From Enoplolaimus lenunculus (taxonomy: Eukaryota; Nematoda; Enoplea; Enoplida; Thoracostomopsidae): 64,000 nucleotides of DNA. Both the position numbers and the translations under genes were made by a program. Every line of letters starts with the position of its first letter. The first letter of the stretch is position 1. Below the pieces are notes generated by a model. That model did not search any database and was not told the origin of the DNA. It saw nothing but the letters and a program-made list of their open reading frames with translations. The DNA is taken from assembly GCA_030248215.1 (NCBI GenBank), contig JASANG010000625.1, forward strand, positions 85,791 through 149,790, read 5' to 3'. This document shows positions 1-10,699 of this stretch, in pieces.

Positions 1-179
1 ATTAGCTACATTTTAACTCTGCCATTAAATCAATCTTTTGACGACTAACACGTTTTTTGCTAATAAACTATACCAGTCGCGTCTGTGATTAAGTAATTCT
101 ATTCTGAAAAGTTAGACAGTTTTAGTTAGTTTTGGAAAACTTTTACATTTTTATCAGGTCGAACCGTCAGTCTGAGGCG

Positions 180-351
180 GGTGGAACAGTATTGTAAGCA
201 TATTCCAAAGCCAAAGCCTAACCCTAAGCGTAAGAATACGTTTATTCCTAAGCCTAACCTAGGCCTAAGCCAAGTAAACAGTCTAAATATTAAGCTTAAT
301 CTATTGCGGTCCCACAGGAAAACGTTCCGCCCCAGATCTTTACATGGGTCC
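180..351 (-). mobile_element. TTAGGC MITE, copy 1
   Basis: The right end (AACGTTCCGCCCCAGATCTT...GGGTCC) is clear and the interior holds CCTAAGCC repeats. The outer left end is degraded. It lies 205 bases before the first granulin exon seen. Confidence 0.7.
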
Positions 352-556
352 GGTTAGCTATATATCACCAAATTATGCATATTTAACCTGAATTTTATAG
401 AAAATGGTCACTGTTTCTGTCGACAGAAACGAACTCAAATTTTTTACTGGTTACTTGCTGTTTAAGTAAAGAAAAATATAAAAAATTGCTTTAATTGACT
501 AGCTATGTCAGCAACTATCAAAAATTAGCAAATTTATCAATTTTTGCTATTTATAG

Positions 557-2470
557 GAAACAGTGACATTTCCGTCCACCAGAACAGCTCGAATAAGTCA
601 TTATTCAACACAGTCGTCAAATCGCTTGTGCCCTGACGAGGCTTCTACATGTCCTTTTGGATCTACTTGTTGTCAATTGACCACCGGTCAGTATGGATGT
701 TGTCCACTGCCGAATGCAATATGTTGCAACGATCGCGTTCATTGTTGTCCGCAACATACGCGATGCGATACGCAACATTCTCGCTGCATCGATGAGGTAA
801 GTAATAAATTTTTCGTTTTTAACCCTTTCTCAGATGAATATTTTCAATTCCATATGAGATGTATTTTCAATATAAGATTCGAACCGCAGTCTCGCGGGCG
901 GGAGGCGTTTACGATGGCCACTGAGCTATAGGAGCTTGACGCTCGAGCCCGAGTATGCTGTCACTTCTTGTGGAGATTTTGCACTGCGCATATATGTTAT
1001 AAATGTTAAACACTGCTCACAGTGTGTGTATTGCTCGTACATTAGTGTATTTAGTGGCTCATAGTATACTGTAGGAGTGAAAGGGTTAAATAATGCGGCG
1101 TTCACATTAAAAAAATTTACCCTGGAAACAAAATGTGTCTTATCCCATGGTTAACGAGTGGTCACCCTACCTCAACGAAAATTTTCCGTTGACCCTACCT
1201 CAACGAGTGGTCAGACGGTTATTTTTCACGTTTCCGGGAGGGTGGGGTGTATAAATTTGTGACAAGCGTTAGGGTAGGTTTAACAGAAAAAATGTGTTAA
1301 AGTAGGGTAAACGCGTCACAAATTTAAAATTTGTCACGCGTTAACCCTACCTTATGACACGTTTTGTTGCAAGGGTAAATTTTATATTGTGAACGGCGCA
1401 TTAAACTATGAAATCTGTAACTTTTTAGAGACAACGCATTCAGGCAAATGCTGTTTGTTAGTTGAAAATGAGAGTTTTAAGTTTAAATTTCAACATGAAT
1501 TTCGAATTAATTTATATCAAAATTGTTGAATTTTAACGAATCAACCGTTGTAGGTCATGAAACGTTCGGCCCCTATAAAGATCAGGGGCAGAATGTTTTT
1601 CTGTGGGACTATAGAATAGAGTAAGCTTAAGGTTTAGACTATTTTTTGCTTGGCTTAGGCTTAGCTTAGACATACGCTTAGGAATATGTCCATTTTTTAG
1701 GCTTAGGCTAAGGATTAGGCTTCGACTGAGGAATATGCCCATTCTTACGCTTAGGCTTCGGATTAGGATTATGGTTAGGCTTAGGAATATGCTTATAATA
1801 CTGTTCCTCCCATTCTTACGTTTAGGCTTAGGATTAGGCTTAGGCGTAGGAATATCCTTATAATGCTGTTCCGCCCATATTCTTTACACTGGATTTACTG
1901 ATGATAGTTGCTATACGCATTTGAAAATATGGGCCATAGTCATATTAGAACGAGACCCTATAATATGAATGTGGCCACGAGGATAAGTATTTTATTAGTT
2001 TGGCTCAACTGACGTTTACAGCACATATTACCGGCTATCAACTCGTTCAAGACTTCCGAGGTTTCAGATGTGTTTCCGTATTTCAGGCAGGTAATCACAT
2101 CCGTGCCAACACTCACTTTCGGCCAGGATTCCCAGCCGCAGCCGATGATTCTGGAATCCCAGACAGCTCGTTTACTGAATCGCTGCACGCAACGCTTACG
2201 TCTGGACGAATTAATTGTCCAGGACACAAAGCGACGTGTAGCGATTCGCAGACGTGCTGTAAACTGGTGTCTGGAAGCTATGGATGTTGCCCGATGCCGC
2301 ATGCAGTTTGCTGCAGTGACGGAATCCATTGCTGTCCAGCGGGCGCCGTGTGCGATTTAAAAGCAGGCAGCTGTGATACCAGAGGTCAGCAAAAGCGACG
2401 TACCCTGGCTGAAAATTTACGGAAAAACAAATTGGTGAAATCAAATGAATTTCAAGAAATTTACTGGTGA
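557..2470 (+). CDS. Progranulin-like protein, last two granulin exons (5' part missing)
   Basis: Two exons each encode one complete 12-cysteine granulin module with the C-CC-CC-CC-CC-C-C pattern. Exon 557-796 follows TTATAG and ends before GTAAGT; its module lies at about 629-787. Exon 2087-2470 has its module at about 2216-2374. The acceptor at 2087 (TTTCAG) was chosen because it alone keeps phase 0 with the first exon; two nearby AGs do not. A basic tail follows the last module and the stop is at 2468-2470. Granulins are secreted or lysosomal growth-factor-like peptides cut from a precursor; nematodes have a progranulin with several modules. No start codon or signal peptide is visible, so the 5' exons lie left of the window or were not recognised. 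The intron (797-2086) holds three mobile elements, the first beginning 24 bases after the donor. The family call is firm; the gene start is unknown. Confidence 0.85.
821..1088 (-). mobile_element. TTAA-flanked piggyBac-like MITE with tRNA-like core, in granulin intron
   Basis: It begins TTAACCCTTTCTCAGATGA and ends with GTGAAAGGGTTAA, so inverted ends sit between TTAA duplications. The middle contains a minus-strand tRNA-like segment (box B-like GATTCGAACC, box A-like TGAGCTATAGGAGC, at about 870-945). It starts 24 bases after the granulin exon donor. Confidence 0.7.
1091..1402. mobile_element. Palindromic MITE, single copy in window
   Basis: Ends TAATGCGGCGTTCACATTAA and TTGTGAACGGCGCATTA are inverted repeats, and CCCTACCTCAACGA recurs inside. 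It directly follows the preceding TTAA MITE. Confidence 0.65.
1568..1892 (+). mobile_element. TTAGGC MITE, copy 2, in granulin intron
   Basis: Left end GGCCCCTATAAAGATCAGGG and right end GTTCCGCCCATATTCTTTAC flank several imperfect CTTAGG blocks separated by AATATGCCCATTCTTACG spacers. Confidence 0.85.
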
Positions 2471-2472
2471 TT

Positions 2473-2478
2473 AATAAA
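2473..2478 (+). promoter_or_regulatory. Poly(A) signal AATAAA of the granulin gene
   Basis: A canonical AATAAA lies two bases after the granulin stop codon. This implies a very short 3' UTR, as is common in nematodes. Confidence 0.5.
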
Positions 2479-2639
2479 GATAATTGAAAAGTTTGTCATC
2501 ATTATTGCAATTCTTTTTAATATGAATATTTTCTATTTCATCTGAGACATACTTTGAAGCTTTGGTATCTAACGTGGGACGCTCCGGTTAAGCTGTACGA
2601 GCTTGCAACTCGCATTCGATGTGCGCTTATGTTTTACAG

Positions 2640-2965
2640 AGTGGTTGTGCATCGTATATCTGTCGTAGGCAAATCTGCTATTCAGACTAATTACAAATTG
2701 GCTAATGACAATCTGCTAGTCTGATCATATAGCAGATTGGCCAAGGCCAAATAGCGGTTGTAAAAATGTAGCAAAACAACAGTGAAGTAAAACCAACACT
2801 GATTGGTTAATGGTACTGCGCCTGTCCAAATAATCAAATTTGAATGGCCTATCAGTTCGATAACAGTTTAGCTCAGGCGAAACTGCGATTACGCAAAATA
2901 GCAAATTGACCTAGGCCAATATGCAATTGGCCTAAATAGTAGATTGGCCTTTGACATGCGTAGTA
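2640..2965. repeat. AATTGGCC-rich imperfect repeat
   Basis: Short phrases such as GCAAATTGACC, GCAGATTGGCC and GTAGATTGGCC recur in both orientations. It may be an old inverted-repeat element; the borders are approximate. Confidence 0.35.
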
Positions 2966-2969
2966 GTTG

Positions 2970-3585
2970 ATAAAATTTTGCGATTTGTGTATCATTTCTG
3001 ATACACAGTGCTAAGTTGCTCATGATCTATTATATGTGCGAAGAGGTTAAACTTGAAAATTGTTATGTAACCAAATTTTTAGTTTTTTTAAAATACACCC
3101 CCTGTCTAAATAAAAGCCCGGTCCTGTATTCAAAATAGGCTCATCCCCCCAGTGGAAAAATTTTACTTAGCGAAGGAATAAAACGCCAAGCTGCCAAGAA
3201 TTCTGTACAAGTGATATAGATTTTGAAATGGTAGAATTTAAACTGTTTTGAACTTGAATTCTCAAATATGCATAGCACCTACCATCGGGCAAAAATGAAT
3301 TTCAATCTAACGCTTCAAATTCGGAGAATTTTTTGGTTTCAAAGCTTGACTAAAAAATTTCGATTTAGCAAATTCGCTGTTAGTGTTATAAAATCATATC
3401 GTTAGTTCGACACGTATTTTGTGCAACTCTGCAGCATTACTTTGTTTACAATAAACGTAATTGTTTTGTGACCAGAACATTTGCATGCAAATTGTTGTGT
3501 ATTCAGTAATTTTTGCGCGTTACGTAATGTCGGCTGTTTAGTTGGTATTATAACCAAGTGTTTTTAACAATTTTTCGTTTGAGTG
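2970..3585. other. AT-rich intergenic DNA
   Basis: I see no gene, RNA or clear repeat in this stretch. Confidence 0.4.
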
Positions 3586-3587
3586 CC

Positions 3588-3840
3588 GATAAAATTTTAA
3601 GTAATTTTATACTCTAAATTGTCAACAATTGTGGTTTTTTATGTTGCTATAAACCATTGGAAAGTAAAAAGGGTTCAAAAAGGCAAAAAATTCCAAATCT
3701 ACCTCTCCCCGATAAAATTTTAAGTAATTTTATACTCTAAATTGTCAACAATTGTGGATTATTTTAAAAATGTTGCTATGAAAGCCAATTGGAACAGTAA
3801 AAAGCGGTTCAAAAAGGCGAAGAAATTCACTGAAAATATC
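3588..3840 (+). repeat. Tandem duplication, period 123 bases
   Basis: The phrase beginning GATAAAATTTTAAGTAATTT at 3588 recurs at 3711 with the following 100 or so bases, with a few changes (for example TTGGAAAGTAAAAAGGGTTC against TTGGAACAGTAAAAAGCGGT). The second unit has a short open frame with no recognisable product. Confidence 0.7.
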
Positions 3841-4070
3841 GTTCGAAACCTTTGGCTAAAGAGTTCTACTAAGCAGACGTCGATGCATTGTGATTTTCTC
3901 GACTATCCGTCCATTTCAATTAAAAATCGTTTAAACCATCAGAGGTCTGTCTCAGGCTCCGGCAGAAAATGATCCTTCGACCGGGTAAATCCTGCTGAAA
4001 GTTCGGCAAATTCTGCAATGAATTTTTTTATTAAGTTTAAAAAAATTGTATTGTTCGGTACGTTGGATGT

Positions 4071-4520
4071 ACTGTAGTGACCCGAATAAGAGGGAAACCC
4101 ATGTATAGAACAGAGCCGGAACAGTAGTATAAGCGTATTCCTAAGCCTAATCCTAAGCAAAAAAAATAGTCTAAAGCTTAAACTGACTCCATTACAGCCC
4201 ACAGAAAAACGATGCGACCCTGTCCTATACATGGGCTAGAGGGGGGACAGATAATTATTTTGTCTCTCCAGAGGGCACCCCCTGTTAAGAATGTACTTTC
4301 AAATCTTAAGTATGCTTTAAAGAATTGAACTCAACTATATTTGGTTTTGGATTCATTTATGCACTATAATTTCAGATGACTGACATTTATTGACTCTAAT
4401 TAGGGTTTAGGGGCTCAAATTGCTTACGGAATCTTGTTAGGGATACGGACTCGTTTTGATTGAGACTCAAAATTGGGACCCCTCTTATTACTCTCCCATC
4501 TTATTCGAGTCACCACAGTA
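4071..4520. mobile_element. TA-type MITE (CTGTAGTGACCCG family), with nested TTAGGC MITE
   Basis: Ends TACTGTAGTGACCCGAATAA and TTATTCGAGTCACCACAGTA are inverted repeats flanked by TA. A TTAGGC MITE at 4098-4237 interrupts it, so this MITE is older than that insertion. Confidence 0.8.
4098..4237 (-). mobile_element. TTAGGC MITE, copy 3, nested
   Basis: Ends CCCATGTATAGAACAGAGCC and CCTGTCCTATACATGGGC are inverted, with a short CCTAAGCC interior. It lies inside the TA-type MITE. Confidence 0.85.
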
Positions 4521-5584
4521 TGTTTTGGTATAATTGTGAGAACCAATTCTCGATATTTTATAAAAAATAAACCAAAGACCAAAATTTCTGACAACGCTCG
4601 TCAGATATTTGCTCAAATTATCAAATTAAACATTGCTTAAATTGTCTAATTTCGCGTCACCTCCGGCTCCGGTAAGTCTGGTTGACCTTCGGTTTCGGTA
4701 TTTTTGATCTCAGGTTGTACCCAGGCTGATACAGTTTAAAATGTATCGAACCCTAGTGGGATTCGTTGGTAGAGTTTCAGATCAGATGAGTGCGTTTATT
4801 ATTTTGCGAACCAAAATAGCAAAGACTATAATTTCTCTACCTATTCAGAAGGTTGTTTTGAACCTCAAAATGGCATTTTTGTACCGTTCATGGAGACATT
4901 TCTAAAGACGGGATATCCCCAATAATCTGGTTGCATACGACCGGTACCATGTGATGAACCGATTAGGGCGCAGTTACAACTGGTGCTCAAGGGTCTCTTG
5001 AGGCATTCGTCCCTTCAGGCGCAGTCAAAGCTGGTGGTCGAGGGTCTCTTGGGGCACCCCCCCATTGATTATATCTTTAAATCTGGACCAAGTCTGTAAC
5101 AAAGATATAATTTTTAAATTCACTATTAGTTCGTTTACATGTAAATGCAGTTTTGCGTTGCATATATGCTTCTGAATATGTTGTATGCACATTACATGTG
5201 TATATACCAATTTCTGCAATTGTGCAATTTTACGCAGTTTTGTGTGTGTGAATTTTAGTTTATTTTTAACGTCGCAGTGTGAATCTGTTTTGTGTTTATT
5301 CTGTTTTTTGCAATTTATATTTTTTCCACGAACGAGAATTGCAAATTTTAACCTGGACCGAATTATAAGGTCGATACGACATCCATCAAAGATGTAAATT
5401 AAGACAACAGGTTTAGAATGCAAACTGGGTTCTTTTCGCGGTATTGAGCCGAGCCATGCATATACTACCGAATATTTTTTATATGTTCACTTGGGTATCG
5501 TGACAATTCATCGCCTGACAACTTGTAATCTGAAATTTCATCGAGTTGACCAACTCGCCGCCCATCTTTATGCCTTTCGCTGTT
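4521..5584. other. Intergenic DNA with degenerate repeats
   Basis: It contains short GGTTCCGG-type fragments near 4660-4740 and a local repeat (GGTGGTCGAGGGTCTCTTG-like phrase near 4980 and 5030). No gene is supported. Confidence 0.35.
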
Positions 5585-5830
5585 GTAAGCATGTGAGACA
5601 TGCTTGTCTGTTATGTGCGCATGCAATACAGTGCAGTGCAGTGTATGTATGCTAGCTGGCAGCATACGGTCGGCATAAAGTCGACGAAAAATGCAGTTGG
5701 AGAGGCGGGCTAAGTGGGCAGTGGTAGAGTGCTCGCTTAAGGATCCATAGGCTAAGAGTTCGATCCCCGCTCTAGCCCGCTTTTCCAGCTGCTTAGTTGA
5801 AAGGTCTGATGTTCCGGTTCCTACCTTGAC
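5585..5830 (+). mobile_element. tRNA-related SINE-like repeat
   Basis: A 76-base tRNA-like core at 5705-5780 has a perfect 7-bp acceptor stem (GCGGGCT/AGCCCGC), box A (GTGGGCAGTGGTAGAGTG), box B (GAGTTCGATCCCC) and a TTTT run after it. The T-stem and anticodon stem pair poorly, so it is not a functional tRNA. Shared flanks (GACATGCTTGTC upstream, GAAAGGTCTGATGTTCCGG downstream) recur at 45576-45835 and 45935-46162. Confidence 0.6.
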
Positions 5831-5904
5831 TGACAGTTGTTACATTTAGGAGTCGGGTTCAATTCGTTCATGGGCTTAAAACGACTGTTGAGCAACAAGT
5901 ACCC

Positions 5905-6117
5905 TTAGGGTGGGCGCTATCCTGTCCTGCGGCGCCGTCCATCACCCGTACTAAGCCATCCATTACTGTGTGTTATCGTACTCAAATTACACACGTATGG
6001 CACCGCATAGTGACGGGCGGTGTACGAACGGCGCCGGAAGTTGACGGACTCAGCCGTACGGATGACGCGCGGTGACGGACGGCACCGCACGCCAACAAAA
6101 GTATAGTGCAACCCTTA
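5905..6117. mobile_element. GC-rich hairpin MITE (GCGCTATACTT-like family)
   Basis: It starts AGGGTGGGCGCTATCC and ends AAGTATAGTGCAACCCTTA, with inverted GC-rich arms (GCGGCGCCGTCCATCACCCG against GTGACGGACGGCACCG). Confidence 0.65.
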
Positions 6118-6866
6118 TTGTAGACATAGTTACTGACAAATAACATTTTATATAGTTTTTGTTGCAATTTGATTGGACTAAAATTGACCAGCAAACACAC
6201 TCGTGGACGTATGCTGCGAAGCAATGGAGGGATGTCTATAGATGACAATTAGACCTTTTCGAGCTTTAGAATATCCTGCTTGAGTCTAGGAGACCAAACT
6301 CTGAAATGTGTGCGGCACCGAGTGCCAGACGGTGATAGGTCTTATACTTTTGGACCCAGCGAATGGTGACGTTCTAAATTGAAGCATATGGTTTGCATTT
6401 GACTTGTTCTACACTTCTGTGCTAATTTTGAGTTTGGTTATTGTAAGAGTTCGTCCGTTTGAAAACCTGTCGCTAACTGGTGTAGATGCTATGCGCATCA
6501 AAGAATATAAACCCTGAGAGTCCAGAAAATGAGGTTATGCCGTCCCGAAATGTTATCCTGGTTATTCCCAATGCACAAAGAGACTGCCCACTTGTACTAT
6601 CTGAGGCGACAATCAGTGTTGAAGTCCAACGTTATTTTCAAAGGAGTTCTGATTTCACTGTATTTTAAGGTTTAGCCAGAATTGTAGACTGGCCCTTGTG
6701 CTACGATTACCTTAGGTTTACGGTGAGGTATTTAGGCTGGTGCATTGGCCAGGGTAAAAGTAAAATTGACTCCCCTGCTATCACAAAGTTTCCAACAGAT
6801 TTTCAAACGAGAGTATATGTCTGGTATATATTTTAGCTAAAAAATTTCATTCATATTGTTGTTTGG
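6118..6866. other. Intergenic DNA
   Basis: I see no supported feature; only short unrelated open frames. Confidence 0.35.
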
Positions 6867-7060
6867 GCCAATGTTACTTCTATGGGCGTAACAGTAGATT
6901 AAGCGTATTTCTAAGCCTAAGCCTAAGCGTTGCCAAAAGTGTGTTCCTAATCGTGAGCCTAAACCTTAGCGGATTCCTAAGCAAAAAAAATGTAATCTAA
7001 ACTCTAAACCGACTCTTTTACAGATCAACCCTAAACCTGGACGCCCCTAAAAGTGACATG
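6867..7060 (-). mobile_element. TTAGGC MITE, copy 4, degraded
   Basis: It begins GGCCAATGTTACTTCTATGG and GGCGTAACAGTAG, followed by CCTAAGCCTAAGC blocks and a decayed right end. Confidence 0.65.
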
Positions 7061-7932
7061 AGACGCTGTTTGTATGGATCTGCTTCAGAATGCATAGAGC
7101 TTACAGTTAAAAGTATTTGCATACGGAGAACTTAAAAAATAACACTTGACGTTAGTTTATAAATGACAGTAAAATCAGCCAAAATTTGTTTTTCAGGCAC
7201 ACAATTGAAAGAATAGCGGTAACATATGATAACCTGAAATTTCTACAGAACCAAGAAAAAAACACCTAACCAGACCACAGAATAACCTTCAGAATCCATG
7301 AAGTCAAAACGCCATTCTTCTAAGATTGCATCCTTTCGGACTGAAATCCTGGCTGGCGCCCCTGCTGTTTTGTTGCAATTTTAGAAGAAAATAAAATTTT
7401 GTTGACAATTTTGAACATTTGATGCGTAAAACTAAAAACTGCAAATTTTGCACAAAAACAACCAAGTAAAAGCATACTTTTGCAAAGACAAAATGTTGCT
7501 TTTTGCAGTGCAGAACATTCCAGAACACCACCGATCACTGCGATGAGTTTGGTTTGACGTTCGCCGAATAAACTGTGTGAGTTAATATTTGCTGATCTTA
7601 GCGTAAATTTTTTGACCTCAAATATCAAACTGTATTTTTTCTTTGCTTGCTTGTAAACAAATTTTTGCCGTCAACGTATAAGACCGGGTCACTGAACGAG
7701 TTTCGAGGGGCGGAAAGCAACACAACACTGTGAAACGTTGGTAGTTATTTGCAGAAAATCGGATATTGTATAAATTGAAACCTATGGTAAAACTAAAGAT
7801 TGTTGAAGATATCCGCTTAGACTGAGTATAAAATTGTATTTAGTCAACTATTAAGTATATTTCTGATTATTTTTACAGATATTAACGAAACGACAAGTTG
7901 TTTACATTTAAAGCATATTTGATGGTTTTTAA
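7061..7932. other. Intergenic DNA with unrecognised short frames
   Basis: Two overlapping minus frames of about 75 and 102 codons lie at 7304-7628 with no recognisable product or start context. I take them as chance. Confidence 0.3.
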
Positions 7933-8110
7933 AATTACGCTATACTTTACTGTTTCGTTTGTGGCCGCGTGCCGCCTCACGTCGCTTTGCGAACAAACAT
8001 ACGTAAGCTCCATTTGGTTGTGTGAGTGACCGCACGGTGGCGTGCGGCAATTTTTAAGAAAAAATTACCCATGGGACGCTGCGACGTCCGGCGACGAGTC
8101 CACCGGAACC
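7933..8110. mobile_element. GC-rich hairpin element, partial
   Basis: TACGCTATACTTTACTG and the CCGCGTGCCGCC / GGTGGCGTGCGGC arms match the hairpin family, but the far end has decayed. Confidence 0.5.
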
Positions 8111-8229
8111 CAAACCGTTTGAGGGTATTTGAATTAAATTTAAAACAGGTTTTCTAGAACGATTTAAAAATTTCAATTTTTACCACAGTTATACTGTTTA
8201 TTGATCGGAAGGCACCGAGGCTATTGAAC

Positions 8230-8420
8230 GGCCGGCCTTTCAAAGTTCAACTCAAACCCTTAAGTAGGTTCAATAATAGACGATGCTTTGTATACCAGGG
8301 TGCAACCGTAGGTGAACTATACCGAAGCCGGAGGTCAACGAAACTTGCCAGAGCGGGGAGGTCGATTTTTTGCCGGAGCCAGAGTCGGGGGCGGGACCTC
8401 CGGTTGTACCCAAATAGTTT
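8230..8420. repeat. GGGTGCAACC / CCGGTT short dispersed repeat
   Basis: It contains CAGGGTGCAACCGTAGG and CCTCCGGTTGTACCC, phrases that recur at many places in the window with CCGGAACCGG-type interiors. Confidence 0.45.
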
Positions 8421-8779
8421 ACAGATTTGCGTTGTTGCGTACTGTCAAAGTTCTTAGATTCCTTAAAATTCTATAGGCACAACCAACGTTCCGTTGAGTT
8501 GAATCTCAGCCGTAGTGAGCGAATAATATGCTGATATGTTGACTCTCAACAAATGCTCATGATAAATTGCATAACCGCACTCATGGTTTGTGTGTTTTGA
8601 TTGGTTTTAAGTGCATGCAAGTGCAATAAATAAAATTATTGCAAGAAAAGTTGCACGTTGCACTAATCATGTGAACTGCGCATGATTTGGCAATTGTCAC
8701 CGGAAGATTTTCCGGCGAATAATTAATTACTTCGCTTATCACTGCAGTAAAGAACTAAATGCCTATGATACTTTTAGAA

Positions 8780-8890
8780 CCGTTCCGGTTTTTCGTGGGT
8801 TTGTAAAAGAGTAAACTTGGATTCTAGACTACTTTTTTTGCTAAGGCTTAGACTTAAGGAATACGCTTTAATCTAATGTTTTACTGCCGT
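8780..8890 (+). mobile_element. TTAGGC MITE, copy 5, remnant
   Basis: The left half (GTTCCGGTTTTTCGTGGG, GAGTAAAC, TTTGCTAAGGCTTAGAC) is recognisable but degraded. Confidence 0.5.
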
Positions 8891-9367
8891 AAAAGTTAAC
8901 GTTGACAAAAATAATTGTAAAACTATTTGTTTTGTGTTTCGGCGTGTCTTTTTGACGCAATCACTATACGTTTGGTAATATTAGACAAAGTACGACATTA
9001 GGCATTAATGCAAAGAATAAGCCTAAGTCTAAGCTTAAATTTTGTATGATCACTCTAACCGTTTCATGTGTACTTCTCACAGTCGGCAGTGCCTGCCAGA
9101 CCTGGAGCCAGCTCAACATACTAGGAATCCCAAAACAAACTTAGCTCAGGCAAAACGGCGCTATAACTTTTCAAGGGGGCAGTTAAGTATGGAAAGGGCG
9201 CGCCCATTGGGAAACCTCTGACTCAGGGGTCAGGACAGTGTTCTCTTTAAAAAAAGTTTGTTACTCTAATACATTTATTTTTCAGTCCGTATAAATTTTT
9301 GATGAGACTACAGACTCTTGTTAGGGTGGTCCGTACTAATAATCATTGCTCATCAAGCGAATCATTA

Positions 9368-9532
9368 AGGGTGACGCTAAACGCGTGATAGCGTTCAGCG
9401 CCGCCCGTCGCCGTCCGGCGCAGTCCATCACCGTATGTGACCGTTTGGTATTTTATGTGAACTACTCACGTGCGATACCGTATGGTGACAGACGGTGCCG
9501 GGCTGCGCCGGACGTCAAGTATAGCGCCATCT
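9368..9532. mobile_element. GC-rich hairpin element
   Basis: AAGGGTGACGCTAAACGCGT begins it and CAAGTATAGCGCCATC ends it, with inverted CGCCGCCCGTCGCC-type arms. Confidence 0.55.
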
Positions 9533-9596
9533 TTAATATGGATGTTGTATGCCTGTATCCATCTCCATAAACGAGAAAAAAGTTCTCAGGAAGATC

Positions 9597-9844
9597 GGCC
9601 CATGTATAGAGAACGGGGCCGGATCGCTTTTCGGCGGGGCTGTAATAGAGTCAATTTAAGCTTTAGACTTACTTTTTTCGCTTAGGCTTACACTTAGGCT
9701 TAGGAATAAGCTCATCCTTTTGGTTAGGCTTAGGGTTAGGCTTAGGAATAGGCTCATCCATACGCTTAGGCTTAGGCTTAGGCTTAGGATTAGGCTTAGG
9801 AATATGCTTATACTACTTTTCCGGCCCTGCTGTATACATGGGCC
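9597..9844 (+). mobile_element. TTAGGC MITE, copy 6, perfect 8-bp duplication
   Basis: GGCCCATGTATAGAGAACGG opens it and TGCTGTATACATGGGCC closes it. The flanks are GGAAGATC at 9589-9596 and 9845-9852, a perfect 8-bp target duplication. Inside are CTTAGG runs split by GAATAGGCTCATCCATACG spacers. Confidence 0.95.
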
Positions 9845-10149
9845 GGAAGATCATACAATCATTTCAGATGACTTACAAAACAGTTGACACATTTCTAAAG
9901 CGGTCAGACTTTTTCTTGTCGAAATGGATGCTAAGCACAACAGTAACGTCTTTTGTTATGGGTGTGGGTGTTGTGTATATCGCAAATATAAATCTTGTCT
10001 TTGCTTCGGATCAAGTTACCCAAATTTACGGCTGTCCCTGTTGTTGTTTACTTTATCCACTGAAATTTTGCAGAAGTTGACGATCGGTGGTCGCATGCCC
10101 TGAAATTTGGCTTGATGGTATATACCTTTTACCGAAAAACGACTAAAAT

Positions 10150-10326
10150 GGCCCAGATCAGGGACGGTAAGTTATATTGTGGGGTTAGAATAGACTAAGC
10201 TTAAGCTTTCGGCAAAAGCTTACGCCTAAGCCTAAGCCTTTGCCAAGCAAAAAAATAGTCAAAAGCTTAAGCTTACTCTTTTCTAATCCCACAGAAAAAC
10301 GTTCCACCCCTGATCTTCACATGGGC
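10150..10326 (-). mobile_element. TTAGGC MITE, copy 7
   Basis: It is clear at the right (AAAAACGTTCCACCCCTGAT, CACATGGGCC), with CCTAAGCC repeats; its left end is short. Confidence 0.8.
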
Positions 10327-10699
10327 CCTTATAAGCAAGTATGATGTGTTTTAAATCTGCTGGAATCATATCGGTTAATTTCGCTGAAGGCTTTGGTTTC
10401 GACTGAATGGTGAAATTTTCTTTGGTTTTAAGTATCAGTTCAATTCAAACTTCATGGAAATAAATAACGCCGCACATGTTTAAAGCTTGTATAATAAGCC
10501 TTCCGTATACTCGAGGGGGCAGTTGAAAATACAAGGTCTGCCCCCCAGTTTACTTGAAAACGATTGCGGAGCTAAGTGCAAGCTTTACAACTTACTAAAT
10601 GCATACAATGAATTTTCCAAACCAGTTCAAACTCTACTTTAAATGCTATTCTGTGATCTGAACGTAAGAAATTTTGTTGCTAAAAATCTACTAATCTAC

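Noticed and set aside
3742-3972. Basic 76-codon frame after the 123-base duplication
   Set aside because: It starts inside the duplicated repeat, and no homologue or splice support is seen.
5705-5780. Functional tRNA gene (perfect acceptor stem and TTTT)
   Set aside because: The T-stem fails to form in the normal register and the sequence is part of a dispersed repeat with two other copies in the window.
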